64,000 nucleotides of DNA from Mycobacterium montefiorense (GTDB lineage: Bacteria > Actinomycetota > Actinomycetes > Mycobacteriales > Mycobacteriaceae): NCBI RefSeq assembly GCF_003112775.1, contig NZ_BFCH01000036.1:186001-250000 (forward strand), given 5' to 3'. This document shows positions 52,459 through 61,205 of the stretch, in pieces (position 1 is the first letter of the stretch; each line of letters starts with the position of its first letter). The position numbers and the translations under genes are program-made. A model generated the notes under the pieces. It ran no database searches, was not told the origin of the DNA, and was given only the letters and a program-made list of their open reading frames with translations.

Positions 52459-53097
52459 ATGCTTCGGCCGATGATCGCCGTGGCTGTGTTGGCAATCTCC
52501 GGATTGCTGACCGGTTGCTCGGCTGGTCATGACGCCGTCGCGCAGGGCGGCACCTTCGAATTCGTTTCTCCCGGAGGCAAAACCGACATCTCCTACGACC
52601 CGCCGTCGAGCCGTAGCCGCCCGGGCCCGCTGTCCGGGCCGGACCTGGCCGATCCCGCGCACCCGCTGTCGCTGGACGATCCGATCTTCTCGGGCAACGT
52701 CGTCGTCATCAACGTATGGGGCCAGTGGTGCGGGCCGTGCCGAGCCGAAGTAACCCAACTGCAGCAGGTGTATGACGCCACCCGCGAGTCCGGGGCGTCC
52801 TTCCTCGGCATCGATGTCCGTGACAACAACCGCCAGGCGGCGTTGGATTTCGTCAACGATCGCGCCGTCACGTTCCCGTCGATCTACGACCCGGCGATGC
52901 GCACCCTGATCGCATTCGGCGGCAAGTACCCGACCACCGTCATTCCGTCCACGCTGGTGCTGGATCGCCAGCACCGGGTCGCGGCGGTGTTCCTGCGCGA
53001 ATTGCTGGCCGCCGACCTGCAGCCCGTGGTGCAGAAGCTGACCCGGGAAGCGCCGCCGGGACTGAGCACGCCGGCACGACCGGGTACGCCTCGGTGA
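52459..53097 (+). CDS. ccsX: Thioredoxin-like lipoprotein of cytochrome c maturation
   Basis: 212 residues. The signal sequence ends in lipobox LLTGC (Cys21), so it is lipid-anchored outside the membrane. The TlpA/ResA-type domain has VVVINVWGQWCGPCRAEV (CxxC). It reduces apocytochrome c cysteines before heme attachment, supplied with electrons by CcdA. I chose the ATG at 52459; a TTG at 52453 is also possible. Its stop overlaps the ccdA start. Confidence 0.92.
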   Translation: MLRPMIAVAVLAISGLLTGCSAGHDAVAQGGTFEFVSPGGKTDISYDPPSSRSRPGPLSGPDLADPAHPLSLDDPIFSGNVVVINVWGQWCGPCRAEVTQLQQVYDATRESGASFLGIDVRDNNRQAALDFVNDRAVTFPSIYDPAMRTLIAFGGKYPTTVIPSTLVLDRQHRVAAVFLRELLAADLQPVVQKLTREAPPGLSTPARPGTPR

Positions 53098-53873
53098 CCG
53101 GTTTCGCACAAACCGCCGCCGCCGGGCCGTTACTGGTGGCGCTGGGTGCCTGCGTGCTCGCGGGGCTGGTGTCGTTCGCCTCGCCCTGTGTGGTGCCGCT
53201 GGTGCCCGGCTACCTGTCATATCTGGCCGCGGTGGTCGGAGTCGACGAGCAGGCCGGGTCCGGCGCGATCAAAGCCCCGCCGGCCGCCCGGTGGAGAGTC
53301 GCCGGATCGGCGGCGCTGTTCGTCGCCGGGTTCACTACGGTGTTCGTCCTGGGCACCGTCGCGGTGCTCGGCATGACGACGACCTTGATCGGCAACCAGC
53401 TGGTGCTGCAGCGAGCCGGGGGTGTGCTGACCATCGTGATGGGGCTGGTGTTCGTGGGCCTGGTCCCGGCTCTGCAACGCCAGGTCCGGTTCAGCCCGCA
53501 GCAGCTGACGACGGTCGCCGGGGCGCCGGTGCTGGGCGCGGTGTTCGCGCTCGGCTGGACACCGTGCCTGGGGCCGACCCTGACCGGCGTGATCACCGTC
53601 GCCTCGGCCACCGAAGGCGCGAATGTGGCACGCGGAATCCTGCTGGTGATCGCCTACTGCCTGGGCCTGGGAATCCCGTTCGTGCTGCTGGCCTTCGGCT
53701 CGGCGCGCGCGGTGGCCGGCCTGGGCTGGCTGAGACGCCACAGCCGGGGGATCCAGATCTTCGGCGGCGCGCTGCTGATCGCGGTCGGGGTGCTGCTGGT
53801 CACCGGTGTGTGGAACGACTTCATCTCCTGGCTGCGCGACGCCTTCGTCAGCGACGTGAGGTTGCCGATTTGA
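53094..53873 (+). CDS. ccdA: Cytochrome c biogenesis protein CcdA
   Basis: 259 residues, six membrane helices. The two thiol motifs are SFASPCVVPLVPGY and LGWTPCLGPTLTG. It passes electrons from cytoplasmic thioredoxin across the membrane to the CcsX-type protein. Starts with a GTG (53094); its TGA overlaps a TTG that I take as the resB start. Confidence 0.93.
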   Translation: MTGFAQTAAAGPLLVALGACVLAGLVSFASPCVVPLVPGYLSYLAAVVGVDEQAGSGAIKAPPAARWRVAGSAALFVAGFTTVFVLGTVAVLGMTTTLIGNQLVLQRAGGVLTIVMGLVFVGLVPALQRQVRFSPQQLTTVAGAPVLGAVFALGWTPCLGPTLTGVITVASATEGANVARGILLVIAYCLGLGIPFVLLAFGSARAVAGLGWLRRHSRGIQIFGGALLIAVGVLLVTGVWNDFISWLRDAFVSDVRLPI

Positions 53874-55513
53874 CCCCGCTGATCGTCGCGTATGTACGCA
53901 ACACCTGGCGCGCGCTGACCTCGATGGGCACCGCGCTGGTGCTGTTGTGTCTGCTGGCGCTCGGCGCGATCCCCGGAGCGCTGCTGCCCCAGCGCAGCCT
54001 CAACGCCGGCAAGGTCGACGACTACCTGGCCGCCCATCCGACGATCGGCCCGTGGCTGAACCGGTTGCAGGCCTTCGACGTGTTCTCCAGCTTCTGGTTC
54101 ACCGCCATCTACGTGCTGCTGTTCGTCTCTCTCGTCGGCTGCCTGACCCCGCGAATGATCGAGCATGCCCGCGGCCTGCGCGCCACGCCGGTCGCCGCCC
54201 CGCGCAACCTGGCCCGGCTGCCCAAGCACGCCAGCTCGCAGCTCACCCTGGCCGACGACGCCGACCTCAACGCCGTCGCGAACCGGCTTGCCGGCCGGCT
54301 GCACGGCTGGCGCACCGCCATCCGCCATGACGGAGACGCCGTGGAGATCTCCGCCGAAAAGGGCTACCTGCGCGAATTCGGCAACATCGTCTTTCACTTC
54401 TCGCTGCTGGGCCTGCTGGTCGCGGTCGCCGTCGGCAAGCTGTTCGGCTACGAGGGCAACGTCATTGTGATCGCCGACGGCGGCCCCGGCTTCTGCTCGG
54501 CGTCGCCGGCCGCGTTCGACTCGTTCCGCGCCGGCAACACCGTCGACGGCACGTCGCTACATCCAATCTGCGTGCGGGTCAACGACTTTCAGGCACACTA
54601 CCTGCCGTCCGGACAGGCCACGTCGTTCGCCGCCGACATCGACTACCAGGACTACCCGTCCAGTCATGACCTGACCGCCAATAGCTGGCGGCCTTACCGG
54701 CTTGAGGTCAACCATCCGCTGCGCATCGGTGGCGACCGGGTGTACCTGCAGGGACACGGCTACGCGCCGAGCTTCACGGTGAGGTTCCCCGACGGGCAGA
54801 CCCGCACCTCGACCGGGCAGTGGCGGCCCGACAACCCGCGGACCCTGCTCTCGTCGGGGGTGGCGCGCATCGACCCGCCGGCCGGCAGCTATCCCAACGC
54901 CGCCGAGCGTCGTAAACACGAGATCGCGATCCAGGGCCTGCTGGCTCCCACCGAACAACTCGACGGCGTGTTGTTGTCATCGCGGTTCCCGGCGCTGAAC
55001 GCGCCCGCGGTGGCCGTCGACATCTATCGCGGCGACACCGGCCTGGACACCGGGCGCCCGCAGTCGTTGTTCTCGCTGGATCCCCGGCTGATCGAGCAGG
55101 GCCGGCTGACCAAGGAGAAGCGGGTCAATCTGCGCGCCGGTCAGGAGGTGCGGATCGACCAGGGTCCGGCGGCCGGCACCACCATCCGCTTCGACGGCGC
55201 CGTGCCATTCGTCAACCTGCAGGTCTCACACGACCCCGGCCAGATCTGGGTGCTGGTCTTCGCGGTCGCAATGATGGGCGGGCTGCTGGTGTCGCTGCTG
55301 GTGCGCCGTCGCCGGGTGTGGGTGCGCCTCGTTCCGGTCACAGAACCGGCCGACCAGCCCCCCGGTACGGTGAACGTCGAGCTGGGCGGCTTGGCCCGCA
55401 CCGACAACTCCGGTTGGGGCGACGAGTTCGAAAGGCTCACCGAGCGATTGTTGACCGGGCTGAGCGAACCCGCTGCCGCCTCGCCCGCCAGGGCTGGAAG
55501 GGACGTCACATGA
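53870..55513 (+). CDS. resB: System II heme-handling protein ResB (Ccs1)
   Basis: 547 residues from the TTG at 53870, the only start near the expected N-terminus (LTPLIVAYVRNTWRALTSMG); the open frame upstream lies in ccdA. Membrane helices occur near residues 20-40, 75-95 and 175-195, and one lies before the C-terminal tail (WVLVFAVAMMGGLLVSLLV). Between them is a large external domain. With CcsA it forms the heme exporter and cytochrome c synthetase. It overlaps ccsA by 4 bp. Confidence 0.92.
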   Translation: MTPLIVAYVRNTWRALTSMGTALVLLCLLALGAIPGALLPQRSLNAGKVDDYLAAHPTIGPWLNRLQAFDVFSSFWFTAIYVLLFVSLVGCLTPRMIEHARGLRATPVAAPRNLARLPKHASSQLTLADDADLNAVANRLAGRLHGWRTAIRHDGDAVEISAEKGYLREFGNIVFHFSLLGLLVAVAVGKLFGYEGNVIVIADGGPGFCSASPAAFDSFRAGNTVDGTSLHPICVRVNDFQAHYLPSGQATSFAADIDYQDYPSSHDLTANSWRPYRLEVNHPLRIGGDRVYLQGHGYAPSFTVRFPDGQTRTSTGQWRPDNPRTLLSSGVARIDPPAGSYPNAAERRKHEIAIQGLLAPTEQLDGVLLSSRFPALNAPAVAVDIYRGDTGLDTGRPQSLFSLDPRLIEQGRLTKEKRVNLRAGQEVRIDQGPAAGTTIRFDGAVPFVNLQVSHDPGQIWVLVFAVAMMGGLLVSLLVRRRRVWVRLVPVTEPADQPPGTVNVELGGLARTDNSGWGDEFERLTERLLTGLSEPAAASPARAGRDVT

Positions 55514-56487
55514 ACACCCTGCACGTCAACATCGCCCTGGCGCGCTACTCCGACTGGGCATTCACCTCGGCGGTGGTGGTCCTGGTCCTCGCGCTGCTGC
55601 TGCTGGCCTTCGAGCTGGCCTATGCAGGTAGTCGTCGGGCGGACACCCGCGAGCGGGTTCTGGCCGGCTCGGTGGCCGCCGACAGCGCCACCCCCGGTGT
55701 CGTCGAAGACGTCGCAAGGCGGCCGGCCGACGAACGCGCCGGGAGAGCCGGGCTCGCGGTTGTCTACCTCGGCATCGGCCTGCTGCTGGCCTGCCTGGTG
55801 CTGCGCGGCCTGGCCACCATGCGGGTGCCGTGGGGCAACATGTACGAGTTCATCAACCTCACTTGCATGTGCGGGCTGATCGCCGGCGCCATTGTGCTGC
55901 GCCGTCCGCAGTTCCGCCCGCTCTGGGTTTTTCTGCTGCTCCCGGTGCTGATCCTGCTGACGGTTTCCGGCCGCTGGCTCTACACCAATGCCGCACCCGT
56001 GATGCCCGCCCTGCAGTCCTACTGGCTGCCCATCCACGTGTCGGTGGTCAGCCTGGGCTCCGGAGTGTTCCTGGTCGCCGGCATCGCCAGCATCCTTTTC
56101 CTGCTGCGCACCTCGCGGCTGGGGGAGCCCGCGGCCGAGGGCGCGTTGGCGCGGATCGTGCATCGGCTACCCGACGCGCAGACCCTGGACCGCATTGCCT
56201 ACCGAACCACGATCTTCGCGTTCCCGGTGTTCGGCTTCGGGGTCATTTTCGGAGCCATCTGGGCCGAGGAAGCCTGGGGCAGGTACTGGGGATGGGATCC
56301 CAAGGAGACGGTTTCGTTTGTCGCGTGGGTGGTATACGCGGCCTACCTGCATGCCAGATCGACCGCGGGATGGCGGGACAGAAAGGCCGCCTGGATCAAC
56401 GTGGTCGGGTTCGTAGCCATGGTCTTCAATTTGTTCTTCGTTAACCTGGTGACAGTGGGCCTGCATTCCTATGCGGGCGTGGGCTGA
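55510..56487 (+). CDS. ccsA: System II cytochrome c synthetase CcsA (CcsB)
   Basis: 325 residues with about eight helices. The tryptophan-rich heme-binding WWD-type motif is WGRYWGWDPKETVSFVAW. Conserved histidines lie in PIHVSVVSLG and YLHARSTAGW. It delivers heme to apocytochrome c together with ResB. Last gene of the ccsX-ccdA-resB-ccsA operon, every junction overlapping. Confidence 0.94.
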   Translation: MNTLHVNIALARYSDWAFTSAVVVLVLALLLLAFELAYAGSRRADTRERVLAGSVAADSATPGVVEDVARRPADERAGRAGLAVVYLGIGLLLACLVLRGLATMRVPWGNMYEFINLTCMCGLIAGAIVLRRPQFRPLWVFLLLPVLILLTVSGRWLYTNAAPVMPALQSYWLPIHVSVVSLGSGVFLVAGIASILFLLRTSRLGEPAAEGALARIVHRLPDAQTLDRIAYRTTIFAFPVFGFGVIFGAIWAEEAWGRYWGWDPKETVSFVAWVVYAAYLHARSTAGWRDRKAAWINVVGFVAMVFNLFFVNLVTVGLHSYAGVG

Positions 56488-56525
56488 CAGTTAGGAATCG
56501 ACACCGCAACCAAGGGGGAATGCAC

Positions 56526-57812
56526 GTGTCTGAGCAACCTACGGGAGGCGTGGGGGCGCCTGAACATCCGACGACTGAGTTGTCTGGCCGAGAGTCACCT
56601 CAGCAGCCGTCCGGCGACTCATCGGACGGCAACGCGCCGACTCGAGCCTTCGCCGGCTTCCGCACCGAGCGCCGGGTCCCGGCAACGGATAGGCGGGAAG
56701 CGCAGCCCGGCGCCTCGGCGCCGCCAGCCGGCATGCCGCCCTGGGATTCCACGCCGGTGACCGGCATCCCGCGGGTCGATCCGACCGCGTACGGCGCCTA
56801 TTACAACGGCCACGCCGAGGCGCCGTCGCCGCAAGCGGCGGCCCCGTATCGCCCCGAGCACGTGCCACACACGCCCTATCCGGAACTGTCCACGGGCATG
56901 CTGTTGCGGCCCATCAAGCCGCCGCCGTCGGAGGGCTGGCGCCGGTTGGTCTACGTGCTGTCCGGCCGGATGATCAACCTGGGGGAGAGCCCGCGTGCGG
57001 CCCGGCAGAACAATTTGGTGGCGCAGGTCAACCGGCCGTTGCGTGGCTCCTACCGGGTCGCGGTGATCTCGCTGAAGGGCGGCGTCGGCAAAACCACGGT
57101 CGCTGCCACCCTGGGTGCCACCTTCGCCGAGGTTCGCGGCGACCGGGTGGTAGCCATCGACGCCAACCCCGATCGCGGCACGCTGAGTCAAAAGGTGCCA
57201 CTGGAGACGGCGGGCACGGTGCGTCAGCTGCTGCAGGACGCCGGGACCGTCGAGCGCTACAGCGATGTCCGCCGTTACACCTCGCGGGGCCCCAGCGGAT
57301 TGGAAGTGCTGGCCTCGGAAAGCGATCCGGCGGTATCGGAGGCATTCAACGCCGACGACTACACCCGCACGCTGGGAATTCTGGAGCGCTACTACGGCTT
57401 GGTGGTCACCGACTGCGGGCCCGGCCTGCTGCACTCGGCGATGTCGTCGGTGCTGGAGAACGCCAACGTTCTGATCGTGGTGAGTTCTGGCTCCATCGAC
57501 GGCGCGCGCAGTGCCTCGGCGACGCTGGACTGGTTGGACGCACACGGCCACGAAGCGCTGGTGCGCAATTCGATCGCGGTCATCAACGCGGTGCGCCCAC
57601 GCAACGGCAAGGTCGACATGAATAAGGTGGTCGATCACTTCTCCCGGCGTTGCCGGGCGGTGCGGTTGGTGCCCTACGACGCTCATCTCGACGAAGGCGC
57701 CGAGGTTCATCTAGATCAGATGCGGCGCGAGACTCGCGAAGCGCTCATCGGCTTGGCCGCTGTTGTCGCAGAAGGGTTTCCGGGAGATCAGCCCAACCTG
57801 GGTGTCGGGTAG
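56526..57812 (+). CDS. ParA/MinD-like ATPase with disordered N-terminus (Rv0530-like)
   Basis: 428 residues. The GTG at 56526 is preferred over the ATG at 56520 because it stands at normal distance from AAGGGGG. The first 165 residues are Pro/Gly/Glu-rich and probably disordered. The P-loop ISLKGGVGKTTVAATLGATF opens a SIMIBI ATPase domain (VVAIDANPDRGTLSQ; VVTDCGPGLLHSAM). The Lys in KGGVGKT gives the deviant Walker A of ParA/MinD. Similar proteins exist in ESX loci (EspI-like), but no substrate genes are adjacent. Confidence 0.88.
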   Translation: MSEQPTGGVGAPEHPTTELSGRESPQQPSGDSSDGNAPTRAFAGFRTERRVPATDRREAQPGASAPPAGMPPWDSTPVTGIPRVDPTAYGAYYNGHAEAPSPQAAAPYRPEHVPHTPYPELSTGMLLRPIKPPPSEGWRRLVYVLSGRMINLGESPRAARQNNLVAQVNRPLRGSYRVAVISLKGGVGKTTVAATLGATFAEVRGDRVVAIDANPDRGTLSQKVPLETAGTVRQLLQDAGTVERYSDVRRYTSRGPSGLEVLASESDPAVSEAFNADDYTRTLGILERYYGLVVTDCGPGLLHSAMSSVLENANVLIVVSSGSIDGARSASATLDWLDAHGHEALVRNSIAVINAVRPRNGKVDMNKVVDHFSRRCRAVRLVPYDAHLDEGAEVHLDQMRRETREALIGLAAVVAEGFPGDQPNLGVG

Positions 57813-57830
57813 CCAGCGCCGTCGGAGCGG

Positions 57831-57992
57831 TCAGCGGAGGGTGTCGTCTCCGTTTCCTAACCGGCGCATGAAGTCTGGATCGTCGTCTGGTCCGATGACG
57901 CGCGACTTGGGCCGGTGCATCTGCGACCGGGCCGCTCGCCAGCCAACGTAAATCAGCGTCCCCAGAACCAGGACGACCACCAGGTAAAGCAC
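57831..57992 (-). CDS. 53-residue single-helix membrane protein (Rv0530A-like)
   Basis: The minus strand reads MLYLVVVLVLGTLIYVGWRA, then RSQMHRPKSRVIGPDDDPDF, ending GNGDDTLR. The GTG at 57992 follows GGAGGTG. One helix (2-18) with a basic then acidic tail. It is convergent with the ParA-like gene and divergent from the DUF4229 gene 47 bp away. Function unknown. Confidence 0.85.
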   Translation of the reverse strand: MLYLVVVLVLGTLIYVGWRAARSQMHRPKSRVIGPDDDPDFMRRLGNGDDTLR

Positions 57993-58039
57993 TCGACACC
58001 TCCTTTGAGCGAATATACTACGCGCCGTAGGCTCGACCT

Positions 58040-58411
58040 GTGTCAGAAGGGCCGAGCGACAACAGCACTGGGGATAAGCCTGCGGACGGCGCGCCGGAGC
58101 GCGGTTCAGATCGCGTGGCAGTCGAGGTTTTGCTCTACGCGGTGGCGCGCCTGCTGCTGGCGGCCGTGCTCACCGGCGTGATCTACCTGGCGGCGCGGTT
58201 GCTCGGGGTTAGCCAGTTCCCTGTCGTCGTTGCCGCACTGTTCGCGTTGATCATCGCGATGCCGTTGGGTATCTGGGTGTTCAGCCCGCTGCGCCGCCGC
58301 GCCACGGCCGCTCTCGCGGTCGCCGGCGAACGCCGTCGCGCCGAACGCGAACAGTTGCAGGCCCGATTGCGCGGCGAGGCGGTATCCGAAGACGAACCCG
58401 ACGAGAGCTGA
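58040..58411 (+). CDS. DUF4229 membrane protein (Rv0531-like)
   Basis: 123 residues starting with a GTG. Two helices (about 28-54 and 60-82) are followed by an arginine-rich helical tail (RRAEREQLQARLRG). It ends 2 bp before the convergent fabH stop; PE_PGRS6, which separates them in M. tuberculosis, is absent. Function unknown. Confidence 0.85.
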   Translation: MSEGPSDNSTGDKPADGAPERGSDRVAVEVLLYAVARLLLAAVLTGVIYLAARLLGVSQFPVVVAALFALIIAMPLGIWVFSPLRRRATAALAVAGERRRAEREQLQARLRGEAVSEDEPDES

Positions 58412-58413
58412 GC

Positions 58414-59421
58414 TCAGCCGTTGGGCATCCGCACGACTTGTGCGGCATAGCTGAGGCCCGCACCGTACCCGATCAGCAGGGCCAGGTCGCCGGGCTTGGA
58501 CGCCCCGGTGCCCAGCAGCTGGGCCATCGCCAGCGGGATGGACGCCGCGGACGTGTTTCCGGTGTGCTCAATGTCATTGGCGACGATCGCGTCTGGCCGC
58601 AAATCCAGATTCTTGGCCAGCACTTCGTTGATCCGGGCGTTGGCCTGATGCGGGATGAAGACGTCGATCTGATCGGATCGCACACCCGCGGCATCCATCG
58701 CCTGGCGCCCGACTTTGCCCATTTCGAATGCCGCCCAACGGAACACCGCGCTGCCTTCGAGCCGAAGGAACGGGCGTGGTCCGGTGGGGTTCTCGGTGTA
58801 GGCAATCCAATCGATGTCCTGGCGGATGGCCATGGCCTGTTCGCCGTCGCTGCCCCAGACCGTCGGTCCGATGCCCTCTTCGGGCGTCTCGCCCACCACC
58901 ACCGCGGCTGCGCCGTCGGCGAAGATGAAGCAGTTGCTGCGGTCGAGCATGTCCACGGTGGGGGATAGTTTCTCCGACCCGATGACCAGCATCTTGGCGA
59001 CGCTGCCGCCGCGGATCATGTCGGCCGCGACGCCGACCGCGTAGCCGAAGCCGGCGCATCCGGCCGAGATGTCGAAGGCGGGCACGCCGGTTGCGCCCAG
59101 TCCCGAGGCAACCGCCGGGGCGCTGGCCGGGGTCTGCAAAAACTGGGTGCTGGTGGCGACAATGACGCCGTCGATGTCGGTGGGCTGCAATGAGGCTTTC
59201 GCGAGTGCTGCTCGGCTGGCCTCGATCGACATCGAAGCGACCGATTCGTCGCGGGCGGCGAATCGGCGCGTCTTGATTCCGGTCCGGGTGTAGATCCACT
59301 CATCGGACGAGTCGATGTTGCGGCACAGCTCCTCGTTTGTGACCACGCGCTCGGGGCGGTATGCCCCGACGCTGAGCAGTCCGATGTTCTTGGGCCCGCG
59401 GGTCGCGGCGATCTGCTGCAT
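58414..59421 (-). CDS. fabH: Beta-ketoacyl-ACP synthase III
   Basis: 335 residues. The catalytic triad is Cys122 (ISAGCAGFG), His258 (FIPHQAN) and Asn289 (HTGNTSAAS), in the positions known for mycobacterial FabH. It condenses long acyl-CoA primers from FAS-I with malonyl-AcpM, linking FAS-I to FAS-II in mycolate synthesis. Upstream of it (59422-59521) is a short gap before menA. Confidence 0.96.
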   Translation of the reverse strand: MQQIAATRGPKNIGLLSVGAYRPERVVTNEELCRNIDSSDEWIYTRTGIKTRRFAARDESVASMSIEASRAALAKASLQPTDIDGVIVATSTQFLQTPASAPAVASGLGATGVPAFDISAGCAGFGYAVGVAADMIRGGSVAKMLVIGSEKLSPTVDMLDRSNCFIFADGAAAVVVGETPEEGIGPTVWGSDGEQAMAIRQDIDWIAYTENPTGPRPFLRLEGSAVFRWAAFEMGKVGRQAMDAAGVRSDQIDVFIPHQANARINEVLAKNLDLRPDAIVANDIEHTGNTSAASIPLAMAQLLGTGASKPGDLALLIGYGAGLSYAAQVVRMPNG

Positions 59422-59521
59422 TGCGCTCCTCGCTCGGTGTTATCCGGCTAGCGATGTAATGGCTGTCACACCTGACGCTAACGCTTGTTATCGGAATCCG
59501 GCGAGCTCTTCGAGAAGACAG

Positions 59522-60394
59522 TCAATGCGCGAGCGCCAGCGCCGCGGCCACCGCGGCCGCCCAGACCAGCATTGCCAGCCCGGTGTCGCGCAGCACTGCG
59601 ATCAGCTCGGGCCCGCCGCGGCCGGACCGCACCGGCCCGGCGGCGCGCAGCGCGAACGGCGTGGCGACCAGCCCCGCCGCGCACCACGGCGTCGCCAGCA
59701 TCAGCACCAGGGTCAGCACCCCGGCGATCGCCAGCAGCCCTTGGTAGAACACCCGGGTGCGGGCATCGCCAAGACGTACCGCCAGCGTGATCTTGTGCGC
59801 CAGCGCGTCGGTCGGGATATCCCGCAGATTGTTGGCGACCAGCACCGATGACGACAGCGCGCCCGTCGCCACCGCCAGCACCAGCCCGACCCAATCGATC
59901 CGCAACGCCTGGGTGTACTGCGTGCCCAGCACGGCGACCAGGCCGAAGAACACGAAAACCGCGACCTCGCCGAAACCCGCATAGCCATAGGGCCGCGACC
60001 CGCCGGTGTACAGCCACGCCCCGGCGATGCACGCGACGCCGACCGCAATCAGCCACGGCGCGCTGGTCAGCGCCAGCGCCAGGCCGGCCGCCGCGCCCAC
60101 CGTGAGCGATGTCACCGCGGCGGTCAGCACCGATCGCGGCGTCGCCAGTCGCGAGCCGACCAGTCGCGCCGGGCCGGTCCGATCGTCGTCGGTGCCCCGG
60201 ATGCCGTCGGAGTAGTCGTTGGCGTAGTTGACCCCGATGATCAACGCGACTGCGACGGCCAGCGCCAGCAGCGCTTTCCACCACACGGCGCAGTGCAGCC
60301 ATGCCGCGGCGCCGGTGCCCGCGATGACCGGGGCGACGGCGTTGGGCAGCGTCCGCGGCCGGGCCCCCGAGATCCACTGCGCAAAATTGGCCAC
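59522..60394 (-). CDS. menA: 1,4-dihydroxy-2-naphthoate polyprenyltransferase
   Basis: A UbiA-superfamily membrane enzyme that prenylates 1,4-dihydroxy-2-naphthoate to demethylmenaquinone. The Asp-rich motifs are NYANDYSDGIRGTDDDR and ANNLRDIPTDALAHK. About eight or nine helices. The GTG at 60394 (MANFAQWISGARPRT) fits homologues; the frame is open to 60421. Only 34 bp separate this start from that of mtnP on the other strand. Confidence 0.94.
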   Translation of the reverse strand: MANFAQWISGARPRTLPNAVAPVIAGTGAAAWLHCAVWWKALLALAVAVALIIGVNYANDYSDGIRGTDDDRTGPARLVGSRLATPRSVLTAAVTSLTVGAAAGLALALTSAPWLIAVGVACIAGAWLYTGGSRPYGYAGFGEVAVFVFFGLVAVLGTQYTQALRIDWVGLVLAVATGALSSSVLVANNLRDIPTDALAHKITLAVRLGDARTRVFYQGLLAIAGVLTLVLMLATPWCAAGLVATPFALRAAGPVRSGRGGPELIAVLRDTGLAMLVWAAAVAAALALAH

Positions 60395-60428
60395 CAGGGC
60401 ATCCTGCCCTATGGACCACAATGGGCGG

Positions 60429-61205
60429 ATGCTCGGAGTGATCGGCGGCAGCGGCTTCTATACGTTCTTCGGCTCCGACGTTGCGCACGTCGAGGTGGAC
60501 ACCCCGTACGGCCGCCCCAGCGCCGCGGTCACGGTCGGCACCGTCGGGGGCCACGATGTCGCCTTCCTGCCCCGACACGGCGCCACGCACGAATTCTCGG
60601 CGCACACCGTGCCCTACCGCGCCAACATGTGGGCGCTGCGCACGCTGGGCGTGCGCCGGGTGCTCGCGCCGTGCGCGGTGGGCAGCCTGACGCCCGCCCA
60701 CGGTCCGGGTGCGGTCGTGGTGCCCGATCAGCTGGTGGATCGCACCAATGCCCGTGCCGACACCTACTTCGACTCCGGGGCGATTCACGTCGACTTCGCC
60801 GACCCGTATTGCCCGACGCTGCGCGACGCCGTCACCGGCCTGCCCGGCGTCGTCGACGGCGGCACCATGGTGGTGATCCAGGGGCCGCGATTTTCCACCC
60901 GCGCCGAAAGTCAGTGGTTCGCCTCGGCAGGCTTCACTCTGGTCAACATGACGGGATACCCCGAGGCGGTGCTGGCGCGTGAACTCGAAATATGTTATGC
61001 AGCAATAGCTTTGGTAACCGACCTGGATGCCGGCGTCAGCGCCGGCGAGGGCGTGAAGACGGTGGACGTCATGGTGGAATTCGACAAGAACATCGAGCTG
61101 TTCAAGCAACGGGTGCGCGAAGCGATTGGCCGGGTGGACGCCGAGCGTGACTGCGCGCACTGTCTGGCGCATACCGGCGTGACACTGCCGTTCGAGCTGC
61201 CATGA
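60429..61205 (+). CDS. mtnP: 5'-methylthioadenosine phosphorylase
   Basis: 258 residues of the trimeric PNP/MTAP family: LGVIGGSGFYTFF, FLPRHGATHEFSAHTVPYRAN, GPRFSTRAESQWFASAGF and NMTGYPEAVLARELEICYAA. The last block, with MTGYPE, is of the MTAP/PNP-2 type. It recycles methylthioadenosine from polyamine and SAM metabolism; M. tuberculosis Rv0535 was first called pnp. Overlaps galE3 by 4 bp. Confidence 0.92.
   Translation: MLGVIGGSGFYTFFGSDVAHVEVDTPYGRPSAAVTVGTVGGHDVAFLPRHGATHEFSAHTVPYRANMWALRTLGVRRVLAPCAVGSLTPAHGPGAVVVPDQLVDRTNARADTYFDSGAIHVDFADPYCPTLRDAVTGLPGVVDGGTMVVIQGPRFSTRAESQWFASAGFTLVNMTGYPEAVLARELEICYAAIALVTDLDAGVSAGEGVKTVDVMVEFDKNIELFKQRVREAIGRVDAERDCAHCLAHTGVTLPFELP

Noticed and set aside
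53291..53869. 193-codon N-terminal extension of resB
   Set aside because: It lies wholly within ccdA and lacks the membrane segments expected of ResB; the true start is at the ccdA stop.
59478..61172. 564-codon minus-strand frame spanning menA and mtnP
   Set aside because: It runs through two well-supported genes in other frames and has His/Arg-rich shadow composition.
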